From Pseudarthrobacter polychromogenes (GTDB lineage Bacteria; Actinomycetota; Actinomycetes; Actinomycetales; Micrococcaceae), in the NCBI RefSeq assembly GCF_014644495.1, contig NZ_BMKU01000011.1, positions 62,001 through 126,000 on the forward strand: a DNA stretch of 64,000 nucleotides, written 5' to 3'. The translations under genes and the position numbers were made by a program. Below are positions 42,636 through 51,199 of the stretch, one piece after another (the stretch's first letter is position 1; each line of letters begins with the position of its first letter). Under the pieces are notes generated by a model. It searched no databases. It saw only the letters and a list, made by a program, of their open reading frames with translations, and had not been told where the DNA came from.

Positions 42636-43100
42636 TCATTCGGAAGAGGTATTCCCGGAGCGGGCCGCCGTGAAGAAGGCTTGGGAATTGGGCAGCCACA
42701 GCAGGACCGTTGCCGCCAGGCTGATGAGGAACGTTGCCCAGTTGCCGCCCTGGCCCACGCCCATCATGGCGTTGGCCACCGCCAGGATTAGGGTGGCGCC
42801 GGTGAGGGCCGTGAGGCCCAGCCGGGCCCAATGCTTTCCGTCCTTCATGGCAAGGGCGAGGACAATCTGCGCAGCACCGACCGCTGCCGCCAGCAGCATG
42901 AGCAGGAGCACCAGCGTGGCCGCCCCTGGTGCCGCGGCAAAGAGCACCAGCGACGCCAGCATGCCCAGCATTCCACCCAGCATGCCCAGGATGCCGCCCA
43001 CAAACCAGATCCAGAAGGAGACCTTGAGTTCGGTGGGCAGGCCCGTCACCAGGAACATTCGGGCAAAACCGCTCCGCGGCGCGCTGGGTGAATTGCTCAT
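42636..43100 (-). CDS. Four-span membrane protein, paralogue of the neighbouring repeat-tail protein
   Basis: The 154-residue protein has four predicted spans. A first span begins VSFWIWFVGGILGMLGG, and a basic loop KDGKHWARLGL before the third span parallels RKGKNWARILG in the gene at 41744. It lacks the repeat tail. It begins at ATG 43098-43100 with GAGGG upstream and lies upstream of, and on the same strand as, that paralogue. The function is unknown; the pair probably arose by duplication. Confidence 0.75.
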   Translation of the reverse strand: MSNSPSAPRSGFARMFLVTGLPTELKVSFWIWFVGGILGMLGGMLGMLASLVLFAAAPGAATLVLLLMLLAAAVGAAQIVLALAMKDGKHWARLGLTALTGATLILAVANAMMGVGQGGNWATFLISLAATVLLWLPNSQAFFTAARSGNTSSE

Positions 43101-43152
43101 GGCCCTCACTGTAAACCCCGCCGGGACCCGGAAGGAGCGGTGTGCTTAAAGA

Positions 43153-43197
43153 CGGCACCCCGGCGCCGGACTGCGGGAGTCCAGGGCCGGGGTGCCG
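43153..43197 (-). terminator. Strong intrinsic terminator of the YceI gene
   Basis: CGGCACCCCGGC at 43153-43164 is exactly complementary to 43186-43197, with an inner GGACT/AGTCC stem. On the minus strand CTTT follows the hairpin. It lies just past the YceI stop codon. Confidence 0.8.
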
Positions 43198-43209
43198 GAG
43201 CGGAAGGAA

Positions 43210-43758
43210 TTATGCCGCGGGAGCGATGAAGGCGAGTTCGAGGTTGATGGCAACCTTGTCGCTCACCAGGACGCCGCCGGTCTCGAGGATGGCGTTCCAG
43301 GTCAGGCCGAAGTCCTTGCGGCTGATGGTGGTCTCGGCGGAAACGCCTGCACGGGTGTTGCCGAAGGGGTCAACAGCCACACCGTTGAACTCGGTGTCCA
43401 GGGTGACGGGGCGGGTGACACCCTTGATGGTCAGGTCGCCGGTCAGCTCGTAGCTGTCGCCCTTGGCCACGAGGCCGTTGGAGACAAAGGAGATTTCGGG
43501 AAACTTCTCCACGTCGAAGAAGTCCTCGCCCTTGACGTGGCCGTCGCGGTTTACGTCGCCGGAATCAAAGCTGGCGGTGTTGATGGTGGCGTTGATCCGG
43601 GCGCCGGTGACGTCCTCGGGGAGGTCAAGGGTGGCGTCGGCTTCGGTGAACTGGCCGCGGACCTTGCTGATACCTGCGTGGCGGACCGTGAAGCCGATCT
43701 CGCTGTGTGAGTTGTCCAGGGTCCAGGTGCCGGTGGTGATGTCTGCGGGAAGTGCCAT
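43210..43758 (-). CDS. YceI family lipocalin-like protein
   Basis: The 182-residue protein matches the YceI family: GTWTLDNSHSEIGFTVRHAGISKVRGQF at the start, then DFFDVEKFPEISFVSN and LTIKGVTRPVTLDTEF, and a closing KVAINLELAF strand. The fold is an antiparallel beta-barrel that binds isoprenoids or other amphiphiles. Unlike the E. coli periplasmic form it has no signal peptide, as is common in actinobacteria. AAGGAGC precedes ATG 43756-43758. The upstream gap carries inverted repeats that could bind a MarR-type regulator, often linked with YceI genes. Confidence 0.92.
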   Translation of the reverse strand: MALPADITTGTWTLDNSHSEIGFTVRHAGISKVRGQFTEADATLDLPEDVTGARINATINTASFDSGDVNRDGHVKGEDFFDVEKFPEISFVSNGLVAKGDSYELTGDLTIKGVTRPVTLDTEFNGVAVDPFGNTRAGVSAETTISRKDFGLTWNAILETGGVLVSDKVAINLELAFIAPAA

Positions 43759-43796
43759 GGTGATGCTCCTTGGGTTTGCGAACTGTCGGGTTTGCT

Positions 43797-43826
43797 GTTG
43801 AAACTTCATCTGTTGAAGTCTCAACT
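43797..43826. promoter_or_regulatory. TTGA/TCAA inverted repeats upstream of the YceI gene
   Basis: GTTGAAACTTCAT (43797-43809) and TGTTGAAGTCTCAACT (43811-43826) are two related imperfect palindromes of the TTGA...TCAA form. That form is typical of MarR-family operators. No MarR gene is in the window. Confidence 0.45.
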
Positions 43827-43845
43827 AACTGCTGCATCCAGTATA

Positions 43846-43863
43846 AACATGCATTTGCATGTT
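43846..43863. promoter_or_regulatory. Perfect palindrome AACATGCA-TT-TGCATGTT
   Basis: Eight-base arms flank a two-base centre. It lies between the divergent YceI and histidine phosphatase genes. The AT-rich content contrasts with the surrounding GC-rich DNA. It is probably a regulator site; which protein binds it is unknown. Confidence 0.45.
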
Positions 43864-43969
43864 TTGTTCCCGACTTCGGAACATTTCTTCAAAAACTTCA
43901 GTTCTACTCTCTGTAGAAGCCTGTGCGGGAGATTTCGGATCGCACGCCATCTTTGAGAAACTGGTAAAC

Positions 43970-44650
43970 ATGCCCCAAGCCACTGTCCATTTGCTCCGCC
44001 ACGGCGAGGTCCACAATCCCGACGGCGTTCTGTACGGACGGCTGCCCGAATTCCACCTCTCCGAACTGGGGCAGGAGATGGCACGCACCCTCGCCGAACA
44101 CTTCAGCCGCCGCGCCGCCGGCGGTGCCCGTATCACCTACCTGGCAGCCTCGCCGCTGGACCGTGCGCAGGAAACTGCCCGGCCGACGTCGGACGCCCTG
44201 CGCCTGCAGATCCACACGGACGAGCGGATCATCGAGGCGGAGAACTACTTCGAGGGCATGAGGGTCACCAAGGCTGAACTGCGCCGCCCGAAGCACTGGC
44301 CGCGGCTGGTCAACCCGCTGCGGCCTTCCTGGGGCGAACCGTACAAGAAGCAGGCGTCCCGGGTCATGGAGGCGGTCCAGGACGCGCGGCTGCGTGCCAT
44401 CGAACTGGCGGCCGGGGACTTCGGAACGGACGGGCCGGAAGCCATCATGGTCAGCCACCAGCTCCCCATCTGGGCCACCCGCCTCAGCGCCGAGGGAAAA
44501 CCGCTGTGGCATGACCCGCGGAAACGCGAATGCACCCTGACCTCCATCACCTCCCTGGTGTTCGACGACGCCGGCACGCTCCTGCGCGTGCAGTACAGCG
44601 AACCGGCGGCTTCCCTTCTTCCGGGTGCGTCCAGCACCCCTGGAGCCTAG
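43970..44650 (+). CDS. Histidine phosphatase family protein
   Basis: The 226-residue protein has the phosphoglycerate-mutase-like catalytic core: the phosphohistidine motif LLRHGEV at the start, YLAASPLDRAQETA, and the second His in IMVSHQLPIW. It would hydrolyse a phosphomonoester by a phosphohistidine intermediate; the substrate is unknown. It lies directly ahead of the TlpA, CcdA, ResB and CcsB genes, an order common in actinobacteria. The stop is two bases before the GTG of the TlpA-type gene. The start is set at ATG 43970, since the residues upstream are not family-like; the ribosome site is weak. Confidence 0.9.
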   Translation: MPQATVHLLRHGEVHNPDGVLYGRLPEFHLSELGQEMARTLAEHFSRRAAGGARITYLAASPLDRAQETARPTSDALRLQIHTDERIIEAENYFEGMRVTKAELRRPKHWPRLVNPLRPSWGEPYKKQASRVMEAVQDARLRAIELAAGDFGTDGPEAIMVSHQLPIWATRLSAEGKPLWHDPRKRECTLTSITSLVFDDAGTLLRVQYSEPAASLLPGASSTPGA

Positions 44651-44652
44651 CT

Positions 44653-45267
44653 GTGACCCACCGCAATCCCGTGACCTCCCGCCGGAGCCTGCTGGCTGCC
44701 GGTGGCCTCGCCCTGACCGCTGTGACCCTGGGCCTGTCCGGCTGCGCCCAGGAGGATGCCCTGGCGCAGCAGGCCAAGGCAGGGGACAACAAAAACTATG
44801 TTGCCGGCGACGGCTCCGTGACGGAGTTTGCGGCCGGGGACCGCAAGTCCGCCATCCAGGTCAACGGCACGCTCTTCAACGGAACCACCGTGGCGCCCGC
44901 CGACTTCCAGGGCGGGGTGACGGTGCTGAACTTCTGGTTCGCCGCCTGCGCCCCGTGCCGCGTGGAGGCCCCCATCCTGGAAGAGCTCCACCAGGAGTTC
45001 AAGGACCAGGGCGTGCAGTTCTACGGCGTCAACCTGCGGGACGAGAAAGCCACTGCCGAGGCCTTCGAGAAGACCTTCAACCTGACCTACCCCAGCTTTG
45101 ACGACAAGGACGGCGGCGTCCTCCTGGCTGTCTCCGGACTGGTTCCGCCGGGCGCGGTCCCCACCACCCTAGTGCTGGACAAGCAGGGCCGCGTGGCCTC
45201 CCGTGTCCTGGGCGAAGTCCAAAAGGGCACCCTGAAGGCCCTCATCGCTGCCGCCGTGGCAGAGTAG
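44653..45267 (+). CDS. TlpA/ResA-type thiol-disulfide lipoprotein
   Basis: The 204-residue protein has a twin-Arg-like signal (SRRSLLAAGG) and lipobox LSGC giving lipidated Cys31. The thioredoxin domain shows the redox pair CAPC in FWFAACAPCRVEAPILEEL and a cis-Pro in PPGAVPTTLVLD. It would keep apocytochrome c cysteines reduced on the outer face, receiving electrons from CcdA encoded next. GTG 44653 lies two bases after the phosphatase stop. The open frame extends upstream but only as a shadow of the phosphatase gene. Confidence 0.92.
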   Translation: MTHRNPVTSRRSLLAAGGLALTAVTLGLSGCAQEDALAQQAKAGDNKNYVAGDGSVTEFAAGDRKSAIQVNGTLFNGTTVAPADFQGGVTVLNFWFAACAPCRVEAPILEELHQEFKDQGVQFYGVNLRDEKATAEAFEKTFNLTYPSFDDKDGGVLLAVSGLVPPGAVPTTLVLDKQGRVASRVLGEVQKGTLKALIAAAVAE

Positions 45268-45281
45268 CGGCGGTCCGGACC

Positions 45282-46037
45282 GTGAACAGCCCCTTCGCCG
45301 AAGCCATCCTGAACGGCTCGCTCCTGCTTGCCATCCCGGTGGCCCTGCTGGCCGGACTGGTTTCCTTCCTCTCTCCGTGCGTGCTGCCCCTGGTCCCCGG
45401 ATACCTGGGCTACGTCACCGGGCTCAGCGGCGTGGACCTGCAGAAGCAGAAGCGCGGCCGGATGCTGGTGGGCATCGGGCTGTTCGTCCTCGGTTTTTCC
45501 GTCATTTTCGTCCTCCTCGGCGGAGCTTTCGGCCAGCTGGGAACCCTCATCACGGGTTCCCAGAACGCCTGGATCACCCAGCTCCTGGGCATCCTGGTGA
45601 TTGTCATGGGCGTCGTCTTCATGGGCGGCTTCAGCTGGCTGCAGCGCGACGCCAAAATCTCCGCCAGGCCGCCGGCCGGGCTCTGGGGAGCGCCGCTGCT
45701 GGGCCTGACCTTCGGGCTGGGCTGGGCGCCGTGCATCGGCCCCACCTACTCGGCCGTGCAGCTGCTGAGCCTTTCCGGGGGATCGTCCGCGGCCAAGGGC
45801 GCCTTCCTGGCCTTCGTCTACAGCCTGGGCCTGGGCATCCCCTTCCTGCTGATCGCACTGGCGGTCCGCCGGGGGATGGGTGTGATGGCGTTCTTCCGCA
45901 AGCACCGGCTGGCCATCCAGCGCACCGGCGGGGGCATCCTGGTGGTGCTGGGCCTGCTGATGGCCAGCGGCGTCTGGGGCGCCTGGGTGACCGAACTCCA
46001 GTACTGGTTCCAAACCGATGTGAAGTTGCCGATCTGA
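45282..46037 (+). CDS. ccdA: Cytochrome c biogenesis protein CcdA
   Basis: The 251-residue protein has six predicted spans and both CcdA cysteine motifs: FLSPCVLPLVPGY in the first span and LGWAPCIGPTY in the fourth. It carries electrons from cytoplasmic thioredoxin across the membrane to ResA-type proteins. GTG 45282 lies 14 bases after the TlpA-type gene, and its TGA shares one base with the ResB start. It is the electron supply of the system II cytochrome c maturation cluster. Confidence 0.94.
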   Translation: MNSPFAEAILNGSLLLAIPVALLAGLVSFLSPCVLPLVPGYLGYVTGLSGVDLQKQKRGRMLVGIGLFVLGFSVIFVLLGGAFGQLGTLITGSQNAWITQLLGILVIVMGVVFMGGFSWLQRDAKISARPPAGLWGAPLLGLTFGLGWAPCIGPTYSAVQLLSLSGGSSAAKGAFLAFVYSLGLGIPFLLIALAVRRGMGVMAFFRKHRLAIQRTGGGILVVLGLLMASGVWGAWVTELQYWFQTDVKLPI

Positions 46038-47806
46038 TGAGCGAGCGCGTGAACGTAGAGAAAAAGTCCTCCACCCCGGCGACGCGCGACGGTGTGGCAG
46101 CGGCCAAGGCTGACGCCGCGCTTCCCGCCCTGGGTCCCAAGGAGATGCTGCGCTGGGCCTGGACCCAGCTGACCAGCATGCGCACGGCGCTGTTCCTGCT
46201 GCTGCTCCTGGCCGTTGCCGCCGTTCCGGGCTCGCTGTTCCCGCAGCGCCCCGCCAACCCGTCCGTGGTCACCCAGTACATCAAGGACAACCCGGACTAC
46301 GGCAAGCTGCTGGACACCCTGCAGCTGTACGACGTCTACTCCTCGGCCTGGTTCTCGGCCATCTACCTGCTGCTGTTCATCTCCCTGATCGGCTGCGTGG
46401 TACCGCGCGCCATCGCCCACTACAAGGCGATGCGGTCCCAGCCGCCGCGAACCCCCAAGCGGCTCTCCCGCCTCCCCGAGTACGGGACCCTGGTGATACC
46501 CGCCCGGGCCGGGATCCCGGCGTCGGACGCCATCCACGGCGCCGCCGGACTGCTGAAGAAGCGCGGCTACCGCGTTGAGGTAAGGGACGACGGCGGCGCG
46601 CGGCCGTCTTTGGGGGCCGAGCGAGGCTTCCTGAAGGAAGTGGGCAACCTCGTCTTCCACACGTCCCTCATCGGCGTCCTGGTGTCCGTGGCCATCGGGG
46701 GCCTGTTCGGCTACAGCGGACAGCGGATCCTGGTGGAGGGGGACACGTTCGTGAACACCCTGGTGGGCTACGACCAGTTCACGCCCGGCACCAATTTCCA
46801 GTCCGGCCAGCTGCAGCCCTATTCCATTCAGCTGGACAAGTTCGACATCACGTTCGACCGCGAGTCCGAGGGCAAGTTCGGCCAGCCCATCGATTTCTCG
46901 GCGGCAGTGACCACCAAGGAAAACCCGGACGCGCCCGCGCGGCAGGAAACCCTGAAGGTCAACGATCCCGTCACCCTGGGCGGCACCAGCATCTACCTCA
47001 CCGGCAACGGCTATGCGCCCGTGGTGACCATCCGGGACGGCGCCGGCAACGTGGCCATGCAGGGCCCCGTGGTGGCCAAGCTGCAGGGGGACAACTACTA
47101 CTCCTCCGTGGTGATCAAGGTCCCCGACGCCGCGCCCGACCAGCTGGGATTCGCCGGCTTCTTCCTGCCCACCGCCTTCATCACCGATGAGGGGGTTTCC
47201 TTCAGCGGTGACCCGGAACTCTTCAACCCGCAGCTCACGCTCAACTCCTACTACGGCGACCTTGGCCTGGATGACGGAGCGCCGCAGAACGTCTTCGAAC
47301 TGGACGTCAAGGACCTGACCCCGCTGAACGCCCGCAACTTGGACGCCGGCGGCATTACCCTCTCGCCGGGGACCAGCTACACACTCCCTGACGGGAAGGG
47401 CACCATCAGCTTCGACGGCGTCAAGCGTTACATCGGCGTGGACATCCACCACAACCCCGGCCAGCTCTACGCCCTGATCTTCGCGCTGCTGGCCGTGGCC
47501 GGCCTGATCCTCTCGCTGTACGTCAACCGCCGCCGCGTGTGGATCCGCACCGGCACCCACGAGGACGGCCGCACCATGGTTGAGTACGGGCTCCTGGCCC
47601 GCGGCGAGGACCACCGGCTTGCCGGGGAAGCGGCAGCCCTCCGGAAGCTGCTGACCGAAGAGTGGCAGTTGGATCCGGACCAGGGCCCGCCCCGGCCCTC
47701 ACAGGAAACTCCCGGCAGCCCGGGGGACAATAGCACCGGAGCTGCCGCAACCACAGGCCCAGCCACCACCCCAGCCGGCCCCACCGGGCCCGAAAAGGAC
47801 CAGTAA
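46037..47806 (+). CDS. resB: Cytochrome c biogenesis protein ResB
   Basis: The 589-residue protein has an N-terminal polar segment, a membrane span (MRTALFLLLLLAVAAVPGSLFPQRP), two further spans (FSAIYLLLFISLIGCVVPRAI; HTSLIGVLVSVAIGGLFGYSG), a large extracellular domain (about 235-465), and a last span before a cytoplasmic tail rich in Pro/Thr. This is the ResB topology. With CcsB it moves haem out and ligates it to cytochrome c. ATG 46037 overlaps the ccdA stop by one base, and the TAA overlaps the ccsB start by one base. The last 40 residues are low complexity. Confidence 0.93.
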   Translation: MSERVNVEKKSSTPATRDGVAAAKADAALPALGPKEMLRWAWTQLTSMRTALFLLLLLAVAAVPGSLFPQRPANPSVVTQYIKDNPDYGKLLDTLQLYDVYSSAWFSAIYLLLFISLIGCVVPRAIAHYKAMRSQPPRTPKRLSRLPEYGTLVIPARAGIPASDAIHGAAGLLKKRGYRVEVRDDGGARPSLGAERGFLKEVGNLVFHTSLIGVLVSVAIGGLFGYSGQRILVEGDTFVNTLVGYDQFTPGTNFQSGQLQPYSIQLDKFDITFDRESEGKFGQPIDFSAAVTTKENPDAPARQETLKVNDPVTLGGTSIYLTGNGYAPVVTIRDGAGNVAMQGPVVAKLQGDNYYSSVVIKVPDAAPDQLGFAGFFLPTAFITDEGVSFSGDPELFNPQLTLNSYYGDLGLDDGAPQNVFELDVKDLTPLNARNLDAGGITLSPGTSYTLPDGKGTISFDGVKRYIGVDIHHNPGQLYALIFALLAVAGLILSLYVNRRRVWIRTGTHEDGRTMVEYGLLARGEDHRLAGEAAALRKLLTEEWQLDPDQGPPRPSQETPGSPGDNSTGAAATTGPATTPAGPTGPEKDQ

Positions 47807-48942
47807 TGCCGTACGGAATCAACGAAACCATGGGCCAGTACAGCGAGCTCTTTATGCTGCTGGCGGCCGGCACGTACACCGTCGCCTTCATCGCTTTCGC
47901 CTGGGACCTGGCCAAGAGCAGCAAGGCGCTGCGCGCGATCGACCTCAAGGCTGCGCAGGCCTCGCAGTCCGGCCAGGCCCAGGACGCAGCCAGGGTTCCG
48001 GTGGCAGCCGGGGTGGGGGAACACGCCGCAGCCGCTGATGGCTCCCGTGCCGACTCCGCCGCGGCGCACCTGGGCGGACCGGCCGGCAGGGCCGAGCGGC
48101 CGTCGTCGTCCACCACCAAGGCAGCGGGTACGGGAGGCGGGGGAGTCATCACTGCCGACGCCGACATGCGCTATGCCGCGGAACGCCGCGCACCCGCGCG
48201 GGTGGCGGTGGCCCTGACCATTCTTGGCGCCCTGATCCACGCCGCCGGCGTGCTGACCCGTGCGCTGGGCGCCGGCCGCGTGCCGTGGGGCAACATGTAC
48301 GAATTCCTCACCACCGGCGCGTTCGTGGCCGTGGCGGTGTTCCTGCTGGTGCTGGTCCGCCGCGACCTCCGCTTCCTGGGAACCTTCGTGGTGGGCCTGG
48401 CCATCATTATGCTGGTGGCCGCCTCCGTGGCCTACTGGACTCCCGTGGGGCACCTGGTTCCCGCCCTCCAGAGCTACTGGCTGATCATCCATGTGTCCAT
48501 CGCCGTGCTGTCCTCAGCCCTCTTCACCCTGACTTTCGCGATGTCCGCGCTGCAGCTGGTCCAGTCCCACCGCCAGAAAACGGTGGCTGCCGGCGGGGCG
48601 GACAAACTGGGCTTCATGCGCCTGGTGCCCTCCGCGCTGAGCCTGGAAAACCTGTCCTACCGCATCAACGCCATCGCCTTTATCGGCTGGACGTTCACCC
48701 TCATGTTCGGTGCCATCTGGGCAGAAAAGGCCTGGGGGCGGTTCTGGGGCTGGGACACCAAGGAAGTGTGGACCTTCGTGATCTGGGTTGTCTACGCCGG
48801 ATACCTCCACGCACGGGCCACCCGAGGCTGGACCGGCACCCGGGCCGCCTGGCTCTCGATCGTGGGCTACCTCTGCGTGGTTTTCAACTTCACCATCGTT
48901 AACCAGTTCTTCAACGGGCTCCACTCGTACTCAGGGCTCTGA
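47806..48942 (+). CDS. ccsB: Cytochrome c biogenesis protein CcsB (ResC)
   Basis: The 378-residue protein has about eight spans and the haem-handling motif FWGWDTKEVWTFVIW, flanked by conserved His residues (LIIHVSIAV; GYLHARAT; FFNGLHSY). It is the partner of ResB in system II cytochrome c synthase. Between the first and second spans is an Ala/Gly-rich insert of about 85 residues (45-125) without predicted structure, longer than in Bacillus ResC. The ATG overlaps the resB stop. It is the last gene of the five-gene cluster; the Hsp70-like gene begins 150 bases further on. Confidence 0.94.
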   Translation: MPYGINETMGQYSELFMLLAAGTYTVAFIAFAWDLAKSSKALRAIDLKAAQASQSGQAQDAARVPVAAGVGEHAAAADGSRADSAAAHLGGPAGRAERPSSSTTKAAGTGGGGVITADADMRYAAERRAPARVAVALTILGALIHAAGVLTRALGAGRVPWGNMYEFLTTGAFVAVAVFLLVLVRRDLRFLGTFVVGLAIIMLVAASVAYWTPVGHLVPALQSYWLIIHVSIAVLSSALFTLTFAMSALQLVQSHRQKTVAAGGADKLGFMRLVPSALSLENLSYRINAIAFIGWTFTLMFGAIWAEKAWGRFWGWDTKEVWTFVIWVVYAGYLHARATRGWTGTRAAWLSIVGYLCVVFNFTIVNQFFNGLHSYSGL

Positions 48943-49092
48943 GCAGGACTTCTGTGGAGTTCCCGGGTGCCCGGAGACTTCTAAAATCGATGTAGCAACA
49001 GGGCTGTTCCCGGTCAGCCGGTAATGCTACGTTGGTTTCGTGCGCCCGTGATGAAGTTTGCTGGCGGAACAACAGTTTTTCCTGAGGTACCC

Positions 49093-51198
49093 ATGAGCTA
49101 TGTTCTCGCCGTTGACGTGGGAACCAGCTTCACAGCTGCTGCCATCGCCCGTTTTGACCAGGGCGGTTCCTCTCCCGAGTGCCTGCCGCTGGGACTCCGT
49201 GGAACCTCGGTACCCTCTGTTCTTTTTTACCCCGACAACGGCCCCGTCCTGGTGGGGGAAGCCGCAGAACGCCGCGGCCTGGATTCCCCCGGGCGGGTTG
49301 TGCGGGAATTCAAGCGCCGCATTGGCGACGCCGTGCCGATCTCCGTGGGCACACTGTCCCTGGCCGCCGAGGACGTGTTCGCCACCATGGCCCGCTGGGT
49401 GGCAGACCGTGCGGAAGAACGCCAGGGGGCGCCGCCGTCGGAAATCATCCTGACGTACCCCGCTGCCTGGGGCTTCCACCGCACATCCCTCATCAAAGGC
49501 GCCCTCGCCGCCAAGGGGCTCCACAACGTCACGCTGCTGACGGAACCGGAAGCCGCGGCACTCCATTACGCATCCCAGGTTCGGGTGGAGGACGGCAGCA
49601 TCATTGCCGTCTATGATCTGGGCGGCGGCACCTTCGATACCGCTGTCCTCCGCAAGGAGGCCAGCAGCCGGTTTGAACTACTCGGGAAACCGGAAGGCTT
49701 TGAACACATGGGCGGCGCCGATTTCGATGCCGCCCTTTTCCGCTTTGTGGCTGAACATACGGATGGCGCCCTGGCCCGGCTGGACCCGGCAGCCCCCGGA
49801 GTGCTCGCCGCGCTTTCCCGGCTGCGGCGGGAGTGCGTGGAAGCCAAAGAAGCGCTCTCCAGCGACAGCGAAGCCAACATCTCCGTGCTCCTGCCCGGCA
49901 TCCAGCAGCAAATACGCATGGTCCGCCCCGAATTCGAAGCGCTGATCGAAGACCCCGTCCGGGACACCGTGGATGCCCTGGAAGAATCGCTAAGCCAGCT
50001 TGGGCTGGAGCCGGCTGACCTTACCGCCGTGCTGCTGATTGGCGGATCCTCCCGCATCCCCCTGGTTGCACAGCTGATCTCGGAGCAGCTTGACCGTCCC
50101 ATCGCCGTGGACGCCGATCCCAAGGCCTCCATCTGCATGGGCGCAGCAGTTTCCGCGGTGTTGGGCCGGGCGGCTCTGGCGGCTGCCGCCGCGGCGGAAT
50201 CGAGTCCGGCCGAAGCTCCCGGTGGGGCTGTTTCCAGCCCCGCCCCGGATGGTGCGCAGGCGCCGCTGCGGCTGGCCAGCTGGTCCCGGAACCCCACGCC
50301 TGCCCCGCAGTCCCTGGCGGCGGCAGCCCTCAGCCAGGGCCATGGTGACAAGGGCGGAGCTCATGCCCCGAAACCGCGGGTGCGGCTTACTGCCGTGGCG
50401 GCCACCGCCGTCCTGTTCACTGTCCTCACCGCCACGGCCGCCCAGAGCCCGGCAGGATTCAACAGCCTGGCCTCTGTGTTCGTCCCGCCGGCCGGGGCCT
50501 CCAATGACCGGGCGGCGGTGCCCGCCACTGGCGCCGCGGGCGGCGGCAATGGTGCCGGCGCGGCGGCCGGGGCTGCGGGAGACGTCCAGGTCCCGGTGGG
50601 AGGCATCGATTCCGGCATGCAGCGGGCCGCTGCGTCCCAGGCACCCGGCCCCGTGGCGGACGGGAAGGTGCCTTCCATCCGGTCCATCGAGAAGGGCGCC
50701 TCCGAAGGGCCCTCCGTCAGCGCCGTAGCCGCAGGTGGGGCCGCCGGCACCACTGCGCCGGGGGATCCGGCGACTACTGACGAATCAACGCCGACCGGGA
50801 CGCCGACCACTGGCGGAGCGACCCCCACCGTTGATCCAACAACGACAGAAGCCACGGAGCCGGGCACGTCGAGCCCTTCGCCCACGGCATCTGACAGCCA
50901 GCCTGAGACGCCGACACCCTACGTTACGGATTCCGGTACGGGGTCAAACACGGCGGAGCCCACGCCGACGGAGACGACGGCCACACCAAGCGAACCTGGC
51001 CGATGGCTTAAACCGGTGAAAGGTTCGAAGTCGCGGGATCTCACGGCTTCCCCTTCACCGACGGTCCAGGTATCGGCGTCCCCGACGGAAAACAATCTTG
51101 TCACCTCTGTGGCGGAGGAGTCCGTGGGCTCAGGTCCGTCCGGCACGTCCACTGCCACGGACACCGCCACGGCCACGACGACAATTCCGGCGGCCTGA
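49093..51198 (+). CDS. Membrane-anchored Hsp70-like ATPase lacking the substrate-binding domain
   Basis: The 701-residue protein begins with an Hsp70/actin-type ATPase (about 1-360): phosphate 1 VLAVDVGTSFTAA, LLTEPEAAALHY, phosphate 2 VYDLGGGTFDTAV (174-186), and the adenosine motif LLIGGSSRIPLV (315-325). Where DnaK has its peptide-binding domain, this protein has a low-complexity linker, one membrane span (about 432-450) and roughly 250 residues rich in Pro, Thr, Ser, Ala and Gly that would lie outside the cell. ATG 49093 is chosen over upstream codons for family similarity and a GAGG element. Next come a LuxR-type gene, an IniB-domain gene and two dynamin-like genes. Its partner and purpose are unknown; it could sense ATP or client binding and signal across the membrane. 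Confidence 0.85.
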   Translation: MSYVLAVDVGTSFTAAAIARFDQGGSSPECLPLGLRGTSVPSVLFYPDNGPVLVGEAAERRGLDSPGRVVREFKRRIGDAVPISVGTLSLAAEDVFATMARWVADRAEERQGAPPSEIILTYPAAWGFHRTSLIKGALAAKGLHNVTLLTEPEAAALHYASQVRVEDGSIIAVYDLGGGTFDTAVLRKEASSRFELLGKPEGFEHMGGADFDAALFRFVAEHTDGALARLDPAAPGVLAALSRLRRECVEAKEALSSDSEANISVLLPGIQQQIRMVRPEFEALIEDPVRDTVDALEESLSQLGLEPADLTAVLLIGGSSRIPLVAQLISEQLDRPIAVDADPKASICMGAAVSAVLGRAALAAAAAAESSPAEAPGGAVSSPAPDGAQAPLRLASWSRNPTPAPQSLAAAALSQGHGDKGGAHAPKPRVRLTAVAATAVLFTVLTATAAQSPAGFNSLASVFVPPAGASNDRAAVPATGAAGGGNGAGAAAGAAGDVQVPVGGIDSGMQRAAASQAPGPVADGKVPSIRSIEKGASEGPSVSAVAAGGAAGTTAPGDPATTDESTPTGTPTTGGATPTVDPTTTEATEPGTSSPSPTASDSQPETPTPYVTDSGTGSNTAEPTPTETTATPSEPGRWLKPVKGSKSRDLTASPSPTVQVSASPTENNLVTSVAEESVGSGPSGTSTATDTATATTTIPAA

Positions 51199-51199
51199 C

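Noticed and set aside
45818..47614. A 598-codon minus-strand frame opposite resB
   Set aside because: It shows no family features, is rich in Val/Gly/Gln/His in a shadow pattern, and covers a well-supported cytochrome c maturation operon.
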